A stretch of 32,598 bases of DNA, taken from assembly GCA_018333715.1 (NCBI GenBank), contig JAGXSW010000146.1, positions 1 to 32,598 on the forward strand. The letters are read 5' to 3'. Below are positions 1 through 8,915 of this stretch, one piece after another. Position numbers and translations under genes: made by a program. The DNA comes from Syntrophaceae bacterium (GTDB lineage Bacteria; Desulfobacterota; BSN033; UBA1163). The notes beneath the pieces are model-generated. The model saw only the letters and a list, made by a program, of their open reading frames with translations. It was not told where the DNA came from and ran no database searches. The first letter of the stretch is position 1. Each line of letters starts with the position of its first letter.

Positions 1-1
1 T

Positions 2-223
2 AAGACCCCTGTCCCATCAAAACCCCTCAAACTGGATGCATCGTTACAAGAACAAGCCGATGTCCATTACGCAAAGGGAATTAAATATTTCCTTTCTGAA
101 GAGCTGGAGAAGGCAATTGAACAATGGGAGGAGACGTTACGAATAAACCCAAACCATCCAAATGCAAAGAGAGACCTCCAAAGGGCTCGCAACTTGCTGA
201 AAAATTTGAGGAAGCTACCCTAA
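2..223 (+). CDS. C-terminal fragment of a TPR-repeat protein (5' end outside window)
   Basis: Open frame from position 2 to TAA 221-223 reads KTPVPSKPLKLDASLQEQADVHYAKGIKYFLSEELEKAIEQWEETLRINPNHPNAKRDLQRARNLLKNLRKLP, a typical TPR. The listed ORF 124-387 is a different frame. Confidence 0.8.
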   Translation, partial: KTPVPSKPLKLDASLQEQADVHYAKGIKYFLSEELEKAIEQWEETLRINPNHPNAKRDLQRARNLLKNLRKLP

Positions 224-406
224 TGACTCTCCTCCGATTTGACCCAGCCCAACAAAAGAATTTTAAAAATCTTTTTCCAAAAGCCTGTCATCCCCTTTTT
301 TACACCTTCTTCTGGGGGATTGCGACTCCCATAAATTTATCATTGACACCCAAGCCTGTTTTTTCTATATTTTTTTCAAGCCAATAAGAAATGAAGGAGA
401 TGCCTG

Positions 407-664
407 ATGAACAAAATAGGGGAGGATACCATGGAAACCGAGCATCTTGAAAAGCGTTTTGGGATTTTGTCTGTGAAAAAAGGATTTGTCACTGCAGATC
501 ATGTCATTGAGGCATTGAGAATTCAGGTGATCGAGGATATGGAAAAAGGGAAACACAGACTGATTGGTCGAATATTTTTGGAGCAGGGATTGATGACCAT
601 CTCGCAGATAGACGAAGTGCTTGCATCCATAGGAAAAGGCCTGCCTTTATTCAAAGAGCATTGA
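407..664 (+). CDS. Small protein resembling the N-terminal domain of GspE/MshE-type proteins
   Basis: 85 aa with a repeated 'G.L.....I..AL/VL' helical pattern (FGILSVKKGFVTADHVIEAL...IFLEQGLMTISQIDEVL). Alternative start at 431. Confidence 0.55.
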   Translation: MNKIGEDTMETEHLEKRFGILSVKKGFVTADHVIEALRIQVIEDMEKGKHRLIGRIFLEQGLMTISQIDEVLASIGKGLPLFKEH

Positions 665-747
665 AAGTCCCCCCTATCACCTATCTTGCCTCCGAAAACT
701 TCTTCATTCAACCAGGCCATTTTTTGAGGAATTTGATCCGATCATTC

Positions 748-2313
748 TCACCAGTTCAATTCCAACTCCACCTTTGCTCCGGAAGGCAACATGTGGCGGG
801 AAGGATCGATCATGATCCTGACCAGTGTGGGTTGGTCCGGTTTGGATTTTGTTGCTGAAACCTCAAAGCCTCTCGGAAGGATGTTTCCCGATCTCTCCCA
901 GAATAGAGAGAAAGCTCTCTTCAGTCTTTCCTCGAGAAGGGAAGGCTCAAGGTCCTTCTCAAAACGGTCCTTGCACCAGAAGAGGAACTGTGTGATTCTG
1001 GAAAGGAAGAGCTGGTAGCTCAGGGAACTTCCTCCTGCGGTCGTCTCTCTGGGAATGAAGGCAAAATCCCTATTGAGAGGCGAAATTAGAGGGATGATGC
1101 CCCCGCGGATGAACTGATCGATTCTCTCCTCGCTGAAATTGGTCTCTGTAGGAATCCCTCGATCGCCCTCGATCATATGAAGAGCCAGATCGTTCAACCG
1201 GATGCTCTGCCATTCCGTAAATCTTGTCGGCCAGCCGGTTTTAAGAAGACTTTGAAGGATGAGGCTTCCGGCGGCCCAGACCGGAGAAATCCAGAGGTAA
1301 TCCGATTCGTTGAAATGAACGGATCTGGATCTATTATCCGGACCGTATGGATAACGAATTAAAAATAGATTGCAGGTGACGGCCATCCATTTTGAAGATG
1401 AGGACTCTTTTAAACGACGCCATTTGGCAAAGACAGGCTCGTCAAAATAGTGGGGCAGGAAGGGAAGTCTTCCGAGTTCTTTCCATTCATCGAGGTAGAG
1501 AAACTTTGGAGTGACCCAGCAGAGCGTGGGAACCAGCAAGGTCTCCGAAAAGAGAGCCGCCTTTTCAAGGAGTTCGAGGCATCTCGGAGAATTGTCGAAA
1601 GGAAGATCAAGGAGGACCAGCGAGGGAAGTTCATCGATCAGAGAGACGGTCAGATGATCCAGCGTTTCTTCAAGCGTATTTAAGGAAACGGGAGCGATTT
1701 CTAAAATAATGTCTTTGTCGGCTCCTGCCTGTTTCATAAGAAATTGAAGGCCCTGCCAGGTCGATTCCAGATTTCTAAAATCAGGATCCGAAAAGACCTG
1801 TCCCAGTATCTGTTGAAGGATAAGGTTCATCTGGGTAGCAAAGGGTTGGCCCCCCGGAGGAGAAGCCGGGGTTTCTCCCGGCATGGCAACCATCTTTAAT
1901 ATATCATCCACTGGGCTTGAAACTTCTTCCCTTGCCCTTGTGGGTTCAAATCTGATCTCCACGGGAAGACCCGGCCATTTCTTAAGGCGTTGATAAATCT
2001 CCTCATCAGCGAGACCTCCGGTCTTCGACTCTTCAGCAAATCTTCCGGCCTCTAAAAGGTTTTTCAGGGACGGATGGTTCTCGATGAGGGAGTCGGGATG
2101 GAAGTCTTTAAATCTTTTTAAGTCGAGGGACAGGCGATCCCATCGGCAGAGATTCTGTGGGAGAGAGATGGAGAGCGAGAGATTCAGTTTCTCCATGACC
2201 TGATCCGGATGATTCTGATCAATCCGAATCGGCTCCTGAAGATGATCCCTTTTCTCCTGGAGCGTGAATGGTCCTAAGGCCAATATCTTAAAAGGCAGCA
2301 AGGGATTCTGCAT
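748..2313 (-). CDS. Fused TssB-TssC type VI secretion contractile sheath-like protein
   Basis: N-terminus PFKILALGPF...PIRIDQNHPDQVMEKLNLSLSISLP...FKDFHPDSLIENHPSLKNLLEAGR is TssB/VipA-like. After a linker, ILGQVFSDPDFRNLESTWQGLQFL...YFDEPVFAKWRRLKESSSSKWMAVTCNLFLIRYPYG...YLWISPVWA is TssC/VipB-like. Confidence 0.78.
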   Translation of the reverse strand: MQNPLLPFKILALGPFTLQEKRDHLQEPIRIDQNHPDQVMEKLNLSLSISLPQNLCRWDRLSLDLKRFKDFHPDSLIENHPSLKNLLEAGRFAEESKTGGLADEEIYQRLKKWPGLPVEIRFEPTRAREEVSSPVDDILKMVAMPGETPASPPGGQPFATQMNLILQQILGQVFSDPDFRNLESTWQGLQFLMKQAGADKDIILEIAPVSLNTLEETLDHLTVSLIDELPSLVLLDLPFDNSPRCLELLEKAALFSETLLVPTLCWVTPKFLYLDEWKELGRLPFLPHYFDEPVFAKWRRLKESSSSKWMAVTCNLFLIRYPYGPDNRSRSVHFNESDYLWISPVWAAGSLILQSLLKTGWPTRFTEWQSIRLNDLALHMIEGDRGIPTETNFSEERIDQFIRGGIIPLISPLNRDFAFIPRETTAGGSSLSYQLFLSRITQFLFWCKDRFEKDLEPSLLEERLKRAFSLFWERSGNILPRGFEVSATKSKPDQPTLVRIMIDPSRHMLPSGAKVELELNW

Positions 2314-2593
2314 GGCGACCTCCTGTGGAGGATAGGTAGGTTGACCTCCGTCAGAAAGTGTGAAAAAATTGGAAGTCAGCTTTGGGCGAAAGAATGTTTG
2401 GCTTTCAGAATCTTTCGAATGCGGATCGTTTTATATTATGGGCAACCTTCCTTGGCAAAAAAGTCATGTCTCAAAAGTGAGTTATACCGCAGTAGCTTGA
2501 TTACAGAAGGTCCCGCTCGAAAGATTTCTTCAATCCACCCATCCTTTTGCCCAATGGACTGCTTCGGTTGATTCTCAATTTTTTCAAACTTTC

Positions 2594-3508
2594 TCAGGAT
2601 TTAAATATCTTCTTAAATTTAGAAGAAATGGATTTCTTTTCAGCCACCGCTCCGGTCTTTTCGGAAGACTCAAGGGGTTTCTCTTCCGGAGCCTCCTCAA
2701 CCTCGCCCAGACGGCCTTCTCCAAAAAACCGGAAGAGAGGCCCCTGAGGGCTTAAGGCCAGTTCGTCGTTGGGTTTTAGGGGAGCTTCAAATCCGACAGG
2801 CTGGTGATTGATCCGGACCAATTGCTGACCGGTCAGATCCTTAACCCGGTATTGATCCTGGCCGAAGAAGATCTGGGCGTGCTGGTCAGAGAGGGCCGGA
2901 TGATCCAGAGGATACTCGCACTTCGGGCTCTTTCCAATGGTGATGGGCAATTGCTTAAAGGAACGGATCGTGGGGCCATACTGGATGATGAGGGGCGCTT
3001 TCGCGGGTTGAACCGAGACTTCAGGAGTCTCCGGCCTTACAGATGAAACCTGCCCTGGCTTTTCCTCCGGGGGACGTTTCGGCGGCAGAGACGGCTCCGA
3101 TTGAGGCGGTTCCATGCGCATCTTCTTTTCGGGTTCCAGGAGAGGTTTAGCCGGAGGGGCTTCCTTCTCTACTAAACCTTCTTCCACCTGTGTGAGAAAA
3201 CTGACCTGAGGTCCTCCTTCTCCAAACATCAGGACATCCCCGTCTTTGAGGAAAACGTCCTTCACCTTTTTCCCATTGACAAAGGTGCCATTGGCGCTAT
3301 GATCAATCAGTTTGAATTGATTTCCTTCTCTGATGATTTCGGCATGCTGACGGGAGATATGGGTGAGGTCCGCAGAGAAACGGAGGTGGCAGGAAGGCTG
3401 CCGGCCGATGGAGATCGATGACCCAGAAAAACCCGACTCTTTCCCGGTGAGGGGCACAGGGCCTTTGATATGGAAAAGTTGAACAACGATCACAGGAGGC
3501 TGTTTCAT
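2594..3508 (-). CDS. Protein with two FHA domains
   Basis: First FHA: SISIGRQPSCHLRFSADLTHISRQHAEIIREGNQFKLIDHSANGTFVNGKKV. Second, more divergent: ITIGKSPKCEYPLDHPALSDQHAQIFFGQDQYRVKDLTGQQLVRINHQPV. Confidence 0.85.
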   Translation of the reverse strand: MKQPPVIVVQLFHIKGPVPLTGKESGFSGSSISIGRQPSCHLRFSADLTHISRQHAEIIREGNQFKLIDHSANGTFVNGKKVKDVFLKDGDVLMFGEGGPQVSFLTQVEEGLVEKEAPPAKPLLEPEKKMRMEPPQSEPSLPPKRPPEEKPGQVSSVRPETPEVSVQPAKAPLIIQYGPTIRSFKQLPITIGKSPKCEYPLDHPALSDQHAQIFFGQDQYRVKDLTGQQLVRINHQPVGFEAPLKPNDELALSPQGPLFRFFGEGRLGEVEEAPEEKPLESSEKTGAVAEKKSISSKFKKIFKS

Positions 3509-3559
3509 TTCTCTGGGTCTAGACTATACTAAAAGTTTTTCAGGGTCAAGAAAAAATAA

Positions 3560-3589
3560 TTGCTCAATGGGGGATCATTTTTGTATAAT
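3560..3589 (+). promoter_or_regulatory. Candidate sigma70-type promoter for the PP2C gene
   Basis: TTGCTC (3560-3565), 18 bp spacer, perfect TATAAT (3584-3589), immediately upstream of ATG 3595. Confidence 0.5.
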
Positions 3590-3594
3590 AAGCC

Positions 3595-4332
3595 ATGCTC
3601 AAAATCGGATCTTACGGCATATCCGACCTCGGTTTGAAACGAACCAATAATGAAGATGCCTTTGTTGTAAGCCCGGAGATCAATCTCTTTGTCGTTGCCG
3701 ACGGCATGGGAGGAGCGGCAGCTGGAGAAGTGGCCAGTCAAATGTTTATAAAAACTTCATTAGAGGTCTTCGCAACAAACTCAGGGAGGTCTGAACGGGA
3801 AATGCTTGAATTGGTCCAGGAGGTATTCAGATTGGCCAACGAAAGGATTCTGAATCATGCGATTGAAAACCCCCATCATCAGGGATTGGGATGCACTGCA
3901 GAACTGATGACCTTCTCGGACCAAAACTATGCGCTGGGCCATGTCGGAGATAGCCGCGCCTATCTTTTTAGAAGAGGGCAATTGAGGCAACTGACCCGCG
4001 ATCACTCCCTGGTCCAGGATCAGATTGATCAAGGCCTTCTGACCCCGATCGAGGCCAGGAAACATTCGTTACGCAATGTAATCCTGAGGGCTGTTGGAAT
4101 CGATGAAACCTTGGCTTTGGACTTGCTGAGGGGCAAGAGTCATCCGGGTGATGTATTTCTTCTCTGTTCAGATGGATTGACCGATATGGTAGAGGATCGA
4201 TCGATTCAAGACATCCTCCTTTCTCCCCTCCGCCTCGATCAAAAGGCAGAGGCTCTGATTGACCTGGCCAAATCTGCAGGAGGGAAGGATAATATCACTG
4301 TTGTCCTGTGCGAGGTGATGCACCCACAATGA
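3595..4332 (+). CDS. PP2C-family Ser/Thr protein phosphatase
   Basis: Motifs DAFVV...FVVADGMGGAAAGEVAS, GHVGDSRAYLFRRGQLRQLTRDHS, LLCSDGLTDMV, GGKDNITVVL. Confidence 0.93.
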   Translation: MLKIGSYGISDLGLKRTNNEDAFVVSPEINLFVVADGMGGAAAGEVASQMFIKTSLEVFATNSGRSEREMLELVQEVFRLANERILNHAIENPHHQGLGCTAELMTFSDQNYALGHVGDSRAYLFRRGQLRQLTRDHSLVQDQIDQGLLTPIEARKHSLRNVILRAVGIDETLALDLLRGKSHPGDVFLLCSDGLTDMVEDRSIQDILLSPLRLDQKAEALIDLAKSAGGKDNITVVLCEVMHPQ

Positions 4333-5261
4333 GGATTAAATTTTATCAAAGCATTCTCTCGCTCTTTTTTCTTATTTCATTCCCCCTTCCGGGTAATACA
4401 GAAATCCATGGGAGACTCTATCCCCTGCCCATCGTAGAGGTTGAAAAAATCCTTATCCAATGGCTTTCCGATTCCGGTTTCGAAGTCACTCGCAAGAACC
4501 TTGAAGGTTCCCAGGTTCAATTGAAGGGGATAAAAGAAAATGAAACCCGGGAGTTGATACTCAGGCCTCACTCTCCTCTGGCTTCTCTGATCCAGCCTCG
4601 CTTTTTTTTCAAGGGTCAGCCTGCCCAAGAAAGGATTGCGGAGTTGTGGACCCATCTCGAAGATTACCTCAAAGGCGATGAGAATGTAAGAATGACCATC
4701 CCCGAGGAGGTTCCGGCCGGAGTGAAGTCCCATATGGAGTCAATCGTCTGTATCAAAGTCAATACGGGGGCCGAAGAGATTCAGTTCACAGGTTTTATTG
4801 TTGACCGAAGAGGACTCATTATATCTACCGCCCACGATCTGAAGGGGGTTCAGGAAGTGGCGATTATTCTTGCCAATGGACAAGAAAAGAAGGGCCGTCT
4901 GGTGAAGAGCGATCCCCATCGAGACCTCACCCTGATCGATATCCATTCAAAGCTGCATTCGTCTATCTCTCTGGCGAGGGTTGGGGGCCCTCTTGGGAAC
5001 GGAGATAGGGTTTACTCCATCGGCTGCCCGGGCAATCATCGGAAGTTTCTTTCCGGAACGATCGATGGGCCTCTTAGATATGTCAATCGTCTTCCCCTAT
5101 GGCAGGCCGAGATGGAGATTCAACCCGGCAGCAGCGGAAGCCCTGTATTTGATAGCGAGGGAAATCTTGTGGCTGTAGTCAAAGGGAGGTATCGAGGGAG
5201 CCATTCAATTGGTTTTTTGATTCCTCTACCGACGATTTTAGAATTTTTTAAGGAGAAGTAG
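4329..5261 (+). CDS. Secreted trypsin-like (S1C/HtrA-type) serine protease
   Basis: Signal peptide MRIKFYQSILSLFFLISFPLPG. Triad contexts STAHDL, RDLTLIDI, QPGSSGSPV. ATG overlaps the PP2C stop (ATGA); the ORF track starts upstream at 4308. Confidence 0.85.
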   Translation: MRIKFYQSILSLFFLISFPLPGNTEIHGRLYPLPIVEVEKILIQWLSDSGFEVTRKNLEGSQVQLKGIKENETRELILRPHSPLASLIQPRFFFKGQPAQERIAELWTHLEDYLKGDENVRMTIPEEVPAGVKSHMESIVCIKVNTGAEEIQFTGFIVDRRGLIISTAHDLKGVQEVAIILANGQEKKGRLVKSDPHRDLTLIDIHSKLHSSISLARVGGPLGNGDRVYSIGCPGNHRKFLSGTIDGPLRYVNRLPLWQAEMEIQPGSSGSPVFDSEGNLVAVVKGRYRGSHSIGFLIPLPTILEFFKEK

Positions 5262-5266
5262 CTCTC

Positions 5267-6436
5267 GTGAATTATGGCCGCTACGAGATCATAGAGGAAT
5301 TAGGGAAAGGGTCCATGGGGGTCGTCTACCGGGCTTACGATCCTCAGATCGATCGGCCGGTAGCCCTGAAGGTGCTCCGTGAGGATCGCATGACCAGCGA
5401 GGCATTTGTCCAGAGATTCCTAAAGGAGGCCAAAGCCATTGGCAGGCTTTCTCATCCCAATATCGTCACTGTTTTTGATGCGGGCGAGGATAAGGGAACA
5501 ATCTATATTGCGATGGAGCTCTTAGAAGGAAATTCTTTAAACAGAATGGCTGAAGACAACAGGCTGACATTAAAAGAGACTGTTCACCTCGGTATCCAGA
5601 TCGCAGACACCCTCGATTATGCACACCGCAAAGGCATTGTCCACAGGGATGTGAAGCCAAGCAACATCATCCTTCAATCCAACGGGCAGATCAAGATTAC
5701 CGATTTTGGAATCGCCCATATTGAAGACCCCTCTGCATTGGTTCAAACCCAGGCGGGGGAGATTCTTGGCACGCCTGCTTACATGTCTCCCGAGCAGGTG
5801 TTGAGTCGCCCTGTGGATGGCCGTTCCGATCTCTTCTCGCTTGGGATTATCCTCTATGAACTCTGCACGGGCAGACGGCCTTTCGGCGGCGAAAACATGG
5901 CGGCCATCTTTCATGCCATCACCCAGGATCATCCTCCTGAACCGACCCAAATAAATCCGGCCATCTCACAAGAGCTTTCCCAAATAATCCTGAAATGCCT
6001 GAGGAAGATGCCTGATGATCGTTTTGAGGCAGGCCATGCGCTGGCCCGTGCGTTATCCCAAAGCCTTGGAGAAAAGGAACCGCTTCCCCAAAAAGAGTCG
6101 AAAAGAAAGATCCCGTTTTTTACCCTCGTGATCCTGTTGGTTCTTGCCCTCGGAGGGCTCAGCTATTATTTCATTCTTCCGAGAGTGACGAAGCCCCCGG
6201 CAGTAGAAAAGGTCGCTTTGGGTTCCCTGAAGGTGGAGAGTCAACCCCTCGGAGCTCAGGTCTTTGTCGACGGGGCGTTCAAAGGGAAGACGCCCTTAAC
6301 GCTGGGGCTTTCTGTTGGGAAGCATGAGGTGCGCCTGACGCTTCCAGAGCACCACGACTGGGAAGCTCAGGTTCAACTCAAAGAAGAGGGTGAAACCCCT
6401 TTGCTTGTTCGATTGATTCCAATCCATGAGAAATAA
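5267..6436 (+). CDS. Ser/Thr protein kinase with transmembrane helix and PEGA domain
   Basis: GTG start. GKGSMGVVYRA, VALKVL, HRDVKPSN, DFGIAH, GTPAYMSPEQ; TM FFTLVILLVLALGGLSYYFIL; PEGA LKVESQPLGAQVFVDGAFKGKTPLTL. Confidence 0.95.
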   Translation: MNYGRYEIIEELGKGSMGVVYRAYDPQIDRPVALKVLREDRMTSEAFVQRFLKEAKAIGRLSHPNIVTVFDAGEDKGTIYIAMELLEGNSLNRMAEDNRLTLKETVHLGIQIADTLDYAHRKGIVHRDVKPSNIILQSNGQIKITDFGIAHIEDPSALVQTQAGEILGTPAYMSPEQVLSRPVDGRSDLFSLGIILYELCTGRRPFGGENMAAIFHAITQDHPPEPTQINPAISQELSQIILKCLRKMPDDRFEAGHALARALSQSLGEKEPLPQKESKRKIPFFTLVILLVLALGGLSYYFILPRVTKPPAVEKVALGSLKVESQPLGAQVFVDGAFKGKTPLTLGLSVGKHEVRLTLPEHHDWEAQVQLKEEGETPLLVRLIPIHEK

Positions 6437-6454
6437 GCCTTAAAGGAGGGCCCT

Positions 6455-8407
6455 ATGAAGATGATTCCAAAATTTTTTGTTTTGGTCATTGCTGTGATGG
6501 CGGCAATTTTGGGGGCAAGCGGATCCTGTTATGGCCAGATTTCATCAGGACAGGCCGCCCCTGCCTTCTCCTTAAAAGATCTCAAGGGGCGGGCCTATGA
6601 TCTTTCCCAGATGAAAGAGCGGCCAATGATCATTCTCTATTTCTTCGATGTCGAATCGAGGCCCAGCCAGGAGGGGCTTTTAAGCCTCGATCAACTTGCC
6701 AAACAATATAAGGAGGCTGATATAACGGTCTTGGCTATTACCCTCTCACCCAGAGAAAAGGTGGCTAAATTTGTCGAGAGTTCAGGCCTTCTCTTTCCCG
6801 CTCTTTTAGATGGCGCAAAGGTGAGCGATCTTTATCAGGCCCGCCAGATCCTTCCTGCGGTTTGCATCATTGGTCAAGGGCTTAAGGTTCTCGACTACTT
6901 TCAAGGCGGTGGAAAAACGACTGAGACGATGCTCGTGCGCGTGGCCGAAAGGGAGTTGCAAAGGAAGCAGACCAAGCTGGCGAAGGCCATCAGCGATGAG
7001 GTCATAAAAAAGAATCCTGAGAATGTAAAGGCCAAAGCCGTCAAGGGTTACGCCGCCCTGAAGGAGGATAAACTGGTCGAAGCGGAGGGAACCTTTAAGG
7101 ATCTCTCTCAGAAAGGGGCTCAAGGAGAAATCGTCGGAAAAGAAGGTTTGGTCGCAGTCTATGCCAGGAAAGGAGAGACGGAGAAAGCGTTACAATTGAC
7201 TAAGGAAGTGGAACAGAAAGCTCCTGACAGGGCCTATGTTCATGTCATCAAAGGAGACATTCTCTACGGACAGGATAAGAAGAAAGAGGCTGAATCGGCT
7301 TATCAGACCGCTCTTCAGAAAAAAGAGGGGGAACTTTATCAGGAGGCTGTTAAATATAATCAAATGGGCCGGTATTATGCCAGCGCCAAACAGTATTCGA
7401 AGGCGCGAGAATACTACGATCAGGCGCTCACCGTCGATCCTTACTATATTGAGGGAACGACAAACAAAGGCCTCACCTACGAGAAAGAAGGCAAATGGGA
7501 GAAGGCCCTGGAGTCTTATCGTCAGGCGCTGGCCCTTGAAAAAACAGATTCTTTTGCCGCTATCCTGGCTAAGAAAGCCCAGGAGATGATAGAACTTCAA
7601 AAAGACGTCAAGCGTAAGGAGAGGGTTGACCAGCTGGTTAAGGAGCTGGCCGCACGGTTTAGAGGCCAGAAGGAAGCTCCTAAGAAAGTTGAAGATCCAT
7701 GGACCTCTTCCCCCATGGTTCTTACCTTTGTCGATTTTCAGGAAAAGGGAGGCCTCTCCGAGAGGGATGGTTTTTCATCGGTGATGATGAGCCAGCTTGC
7801 CGACCATCTCAATGGTTCGGGCAGGGTGAAGGTCGTCGAAAGGGTTCTGATCGAACGACTCCTCGAAGAGCTCAATCTGGGTTCATCAGAGCTTGCCAAT
7901 CCAGAGACCGCTCTCAAGTTGGGCAGAATCCTTGCCGCAAAATTGATTGCAACGGGGTCACTTTTTTATCTTCCTCAGGGCACCCTGTTGAGCCTGAGGT
8001 TGATCGATACGGAGACTTCAGCGATTCCCCAGGTGACCACCAGGCAGATGCCTCCCCAGGCCTCTCTGGAGAAAGAACTGTTTCAACTTAACAGGGAAAT
8101 CTTAAAAACGGTGATTACTAAATATCCTCTCAAGGGGTACGTGGTGAAGGTCAGTGGCGATCAGGCGATCCTCAATCTCGGTTCAAAGCAGGGGATCGTG
8201 TCGGGGGCGAAATTTGAGGTGATCGAAGAGGGAGAGGAAATCCAGTATAAAGGCAAACCTCTCCGGAGTTCACCCAAATTGGTTGGGCGGGTGGAAGTCG
8301 TGCGTGTGGAGCCCGAACTCTGTTACGCGAAGATTCTCGATCAGGCCAGACCCTTTCGAACAGATGATAAGGTCCAGGAGAGGGCCGAGGAAATGGCATT
8401 GAGATAA
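6455..8407 (+). CDS. Exported fusion: redoxin/TlpA-like domain, TPR repeats, CsgG-like domain
   Basis: Signal peptide; APAFSLKDLKGRAYDLSQMKERPMIILYFF redoxin N-terminus; TPRs (AKQYSKAREYYDQALTVDPYYIEGTTNKGLTYEKEGKWEKALESYRQAL); CsgG-like VKVVERVLIERLLEELNLGSSELANPETALKLGRILAAKLIATGSL. Confidence 0.8.
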   Translation: MKMIPKFFVLVIAVMAAILGASGSCYGQISSGQAAPAFSLKDLKGRAYDLSQMKERPMIILYFFDVESRPSQEGLLSLDQLAKQYKEADITVLAITLSPREKVAKFVESSGLLFPALLDGAKVSDLYQARQILPAVCIIGQGLKVLDYFQGGGKTTETMLVRVAERELQRKQTKLAKAISDEVIKKNPENVKAKAVKGYAALKEDKLVEAEGTFKDLSQKGAQGEIVGKEGLVAVYARKGETEKALQLTKEVEQKAPDRAYVHVIKGDILYGQDKKKEAESAYQTALQKKEGELYQEAVKYNQMGRYYASAKQYSKAREYYDQALTVDPYYIEGTTNKGLTYEKEGKWEKALESYRQALALEKTDSFAAILAKKAQEMIELQKDVKRKERVDQLVKELAARFRGQKEAPKKVEDPWTSSPMVLTFVDFQEKGGLSERDGFSSVMMSQLADHLNGSGRVKVVERVLIERLLEELNLGSSELANPETALKLGRILAAKLIATGSLFYLPQGTLLSLRLIDTETSAIPQVTTRQMPPQASLEKELFQLNREILKTVITKYPLKGYVVKVSGDQAILNLGSKQGIVSGAKFEVIEEGEEIQYKGKPLRSSPKLVGRVEVVRVEPELCYAKILDQARPFRTDDKVQERAEEMALR

Positions 8408-8410
8408 GAG

Positions 8411-8908
8411 ATGAAGCCAAAAAAAATCCTTCTAGGGATTCTCATCACTTTTAGTTTAGTCGTTCTTCTTATGGGTTGTGCTTCAAGACCTTCAGTGGGC
8501 GAGAAAGGGAGTAGTATTGCCGTCTGGGATCTCGATGATCTGAGCCTCTCAAAAGGTGTTTGGCCTGATTTGGGAGATATCCTCTCAAGCCAGATCATCG
8601 AGGTTTTAAAGAAGCGAGGAGACTATGTTGTGGTGGAAAGACAGCGCCTGCTTCTCGCCCTCAAAGAACTCCGCCTCGGGACGACCGAGCTGGCCGATGA
8701 AACGAGTCGGCTGAAACTCGGAAAGATGCTTGGGGCCAGATGGATGGTCTTTGGAGGCTATCAGATCATCGGAGATAAGATGCGTCTGGATCTTCGTTTG
8801 GTGGAGGTAGAGACAGGTAAGATTAAAAAAGCTGTTCATAGGATCGCTTCATCGACCAACTTGCAGGAATGGATCGATATGGCAGGAAGGGCGGCTGAGG
8901 AGCTGTGA
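8411..8908 (+). CDS. CsgG/LpoB-like lipoprotein
   Basis: Lipobox LLMGCASRP; IAVWDLDDL...YVVVERQRLLLALKELRLGTTELADETSRLKLGKMLGARWMVFGGYQ. Confidence 0.75.
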   Translation: MKPKKILLGILITFSLVVLLMGCASRPSVGEKGSSIAVWDLDDLSLSKGVWPDLGDILSSQIIEVLKKRGDYVVVERQRLLLALKELRLGTTELADETSRLKLGKMLGARWMVFGGYQIIGDKMRLDLRLVEVETGKIKKAVHRIASSTNLQEWIDMAGRAAEEL

Positions 8909-8915
8909 TCAACCG

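Noticed and set aside
124-387. 87-aa plus-strand ORF at the left edge
   Set aside because: Overlaps the TPR reading frame (2-223) in a different frame; low-complexity translation.
2314-2593. ORF 2341-2571 in the gap between tssBC and the FHA gene
   Set aside because: No recognisable domain or convincing start context; more likely intergenic regulatory sequence.
7190-7600. 136-aa minus-strand ORF and its plus-strand counterpart 7236-7589
   Set aside because: Both lie inside the redoxin-TPR-CsgG gene; Phe/Leu-rich and Arg-rich shadows respectively.
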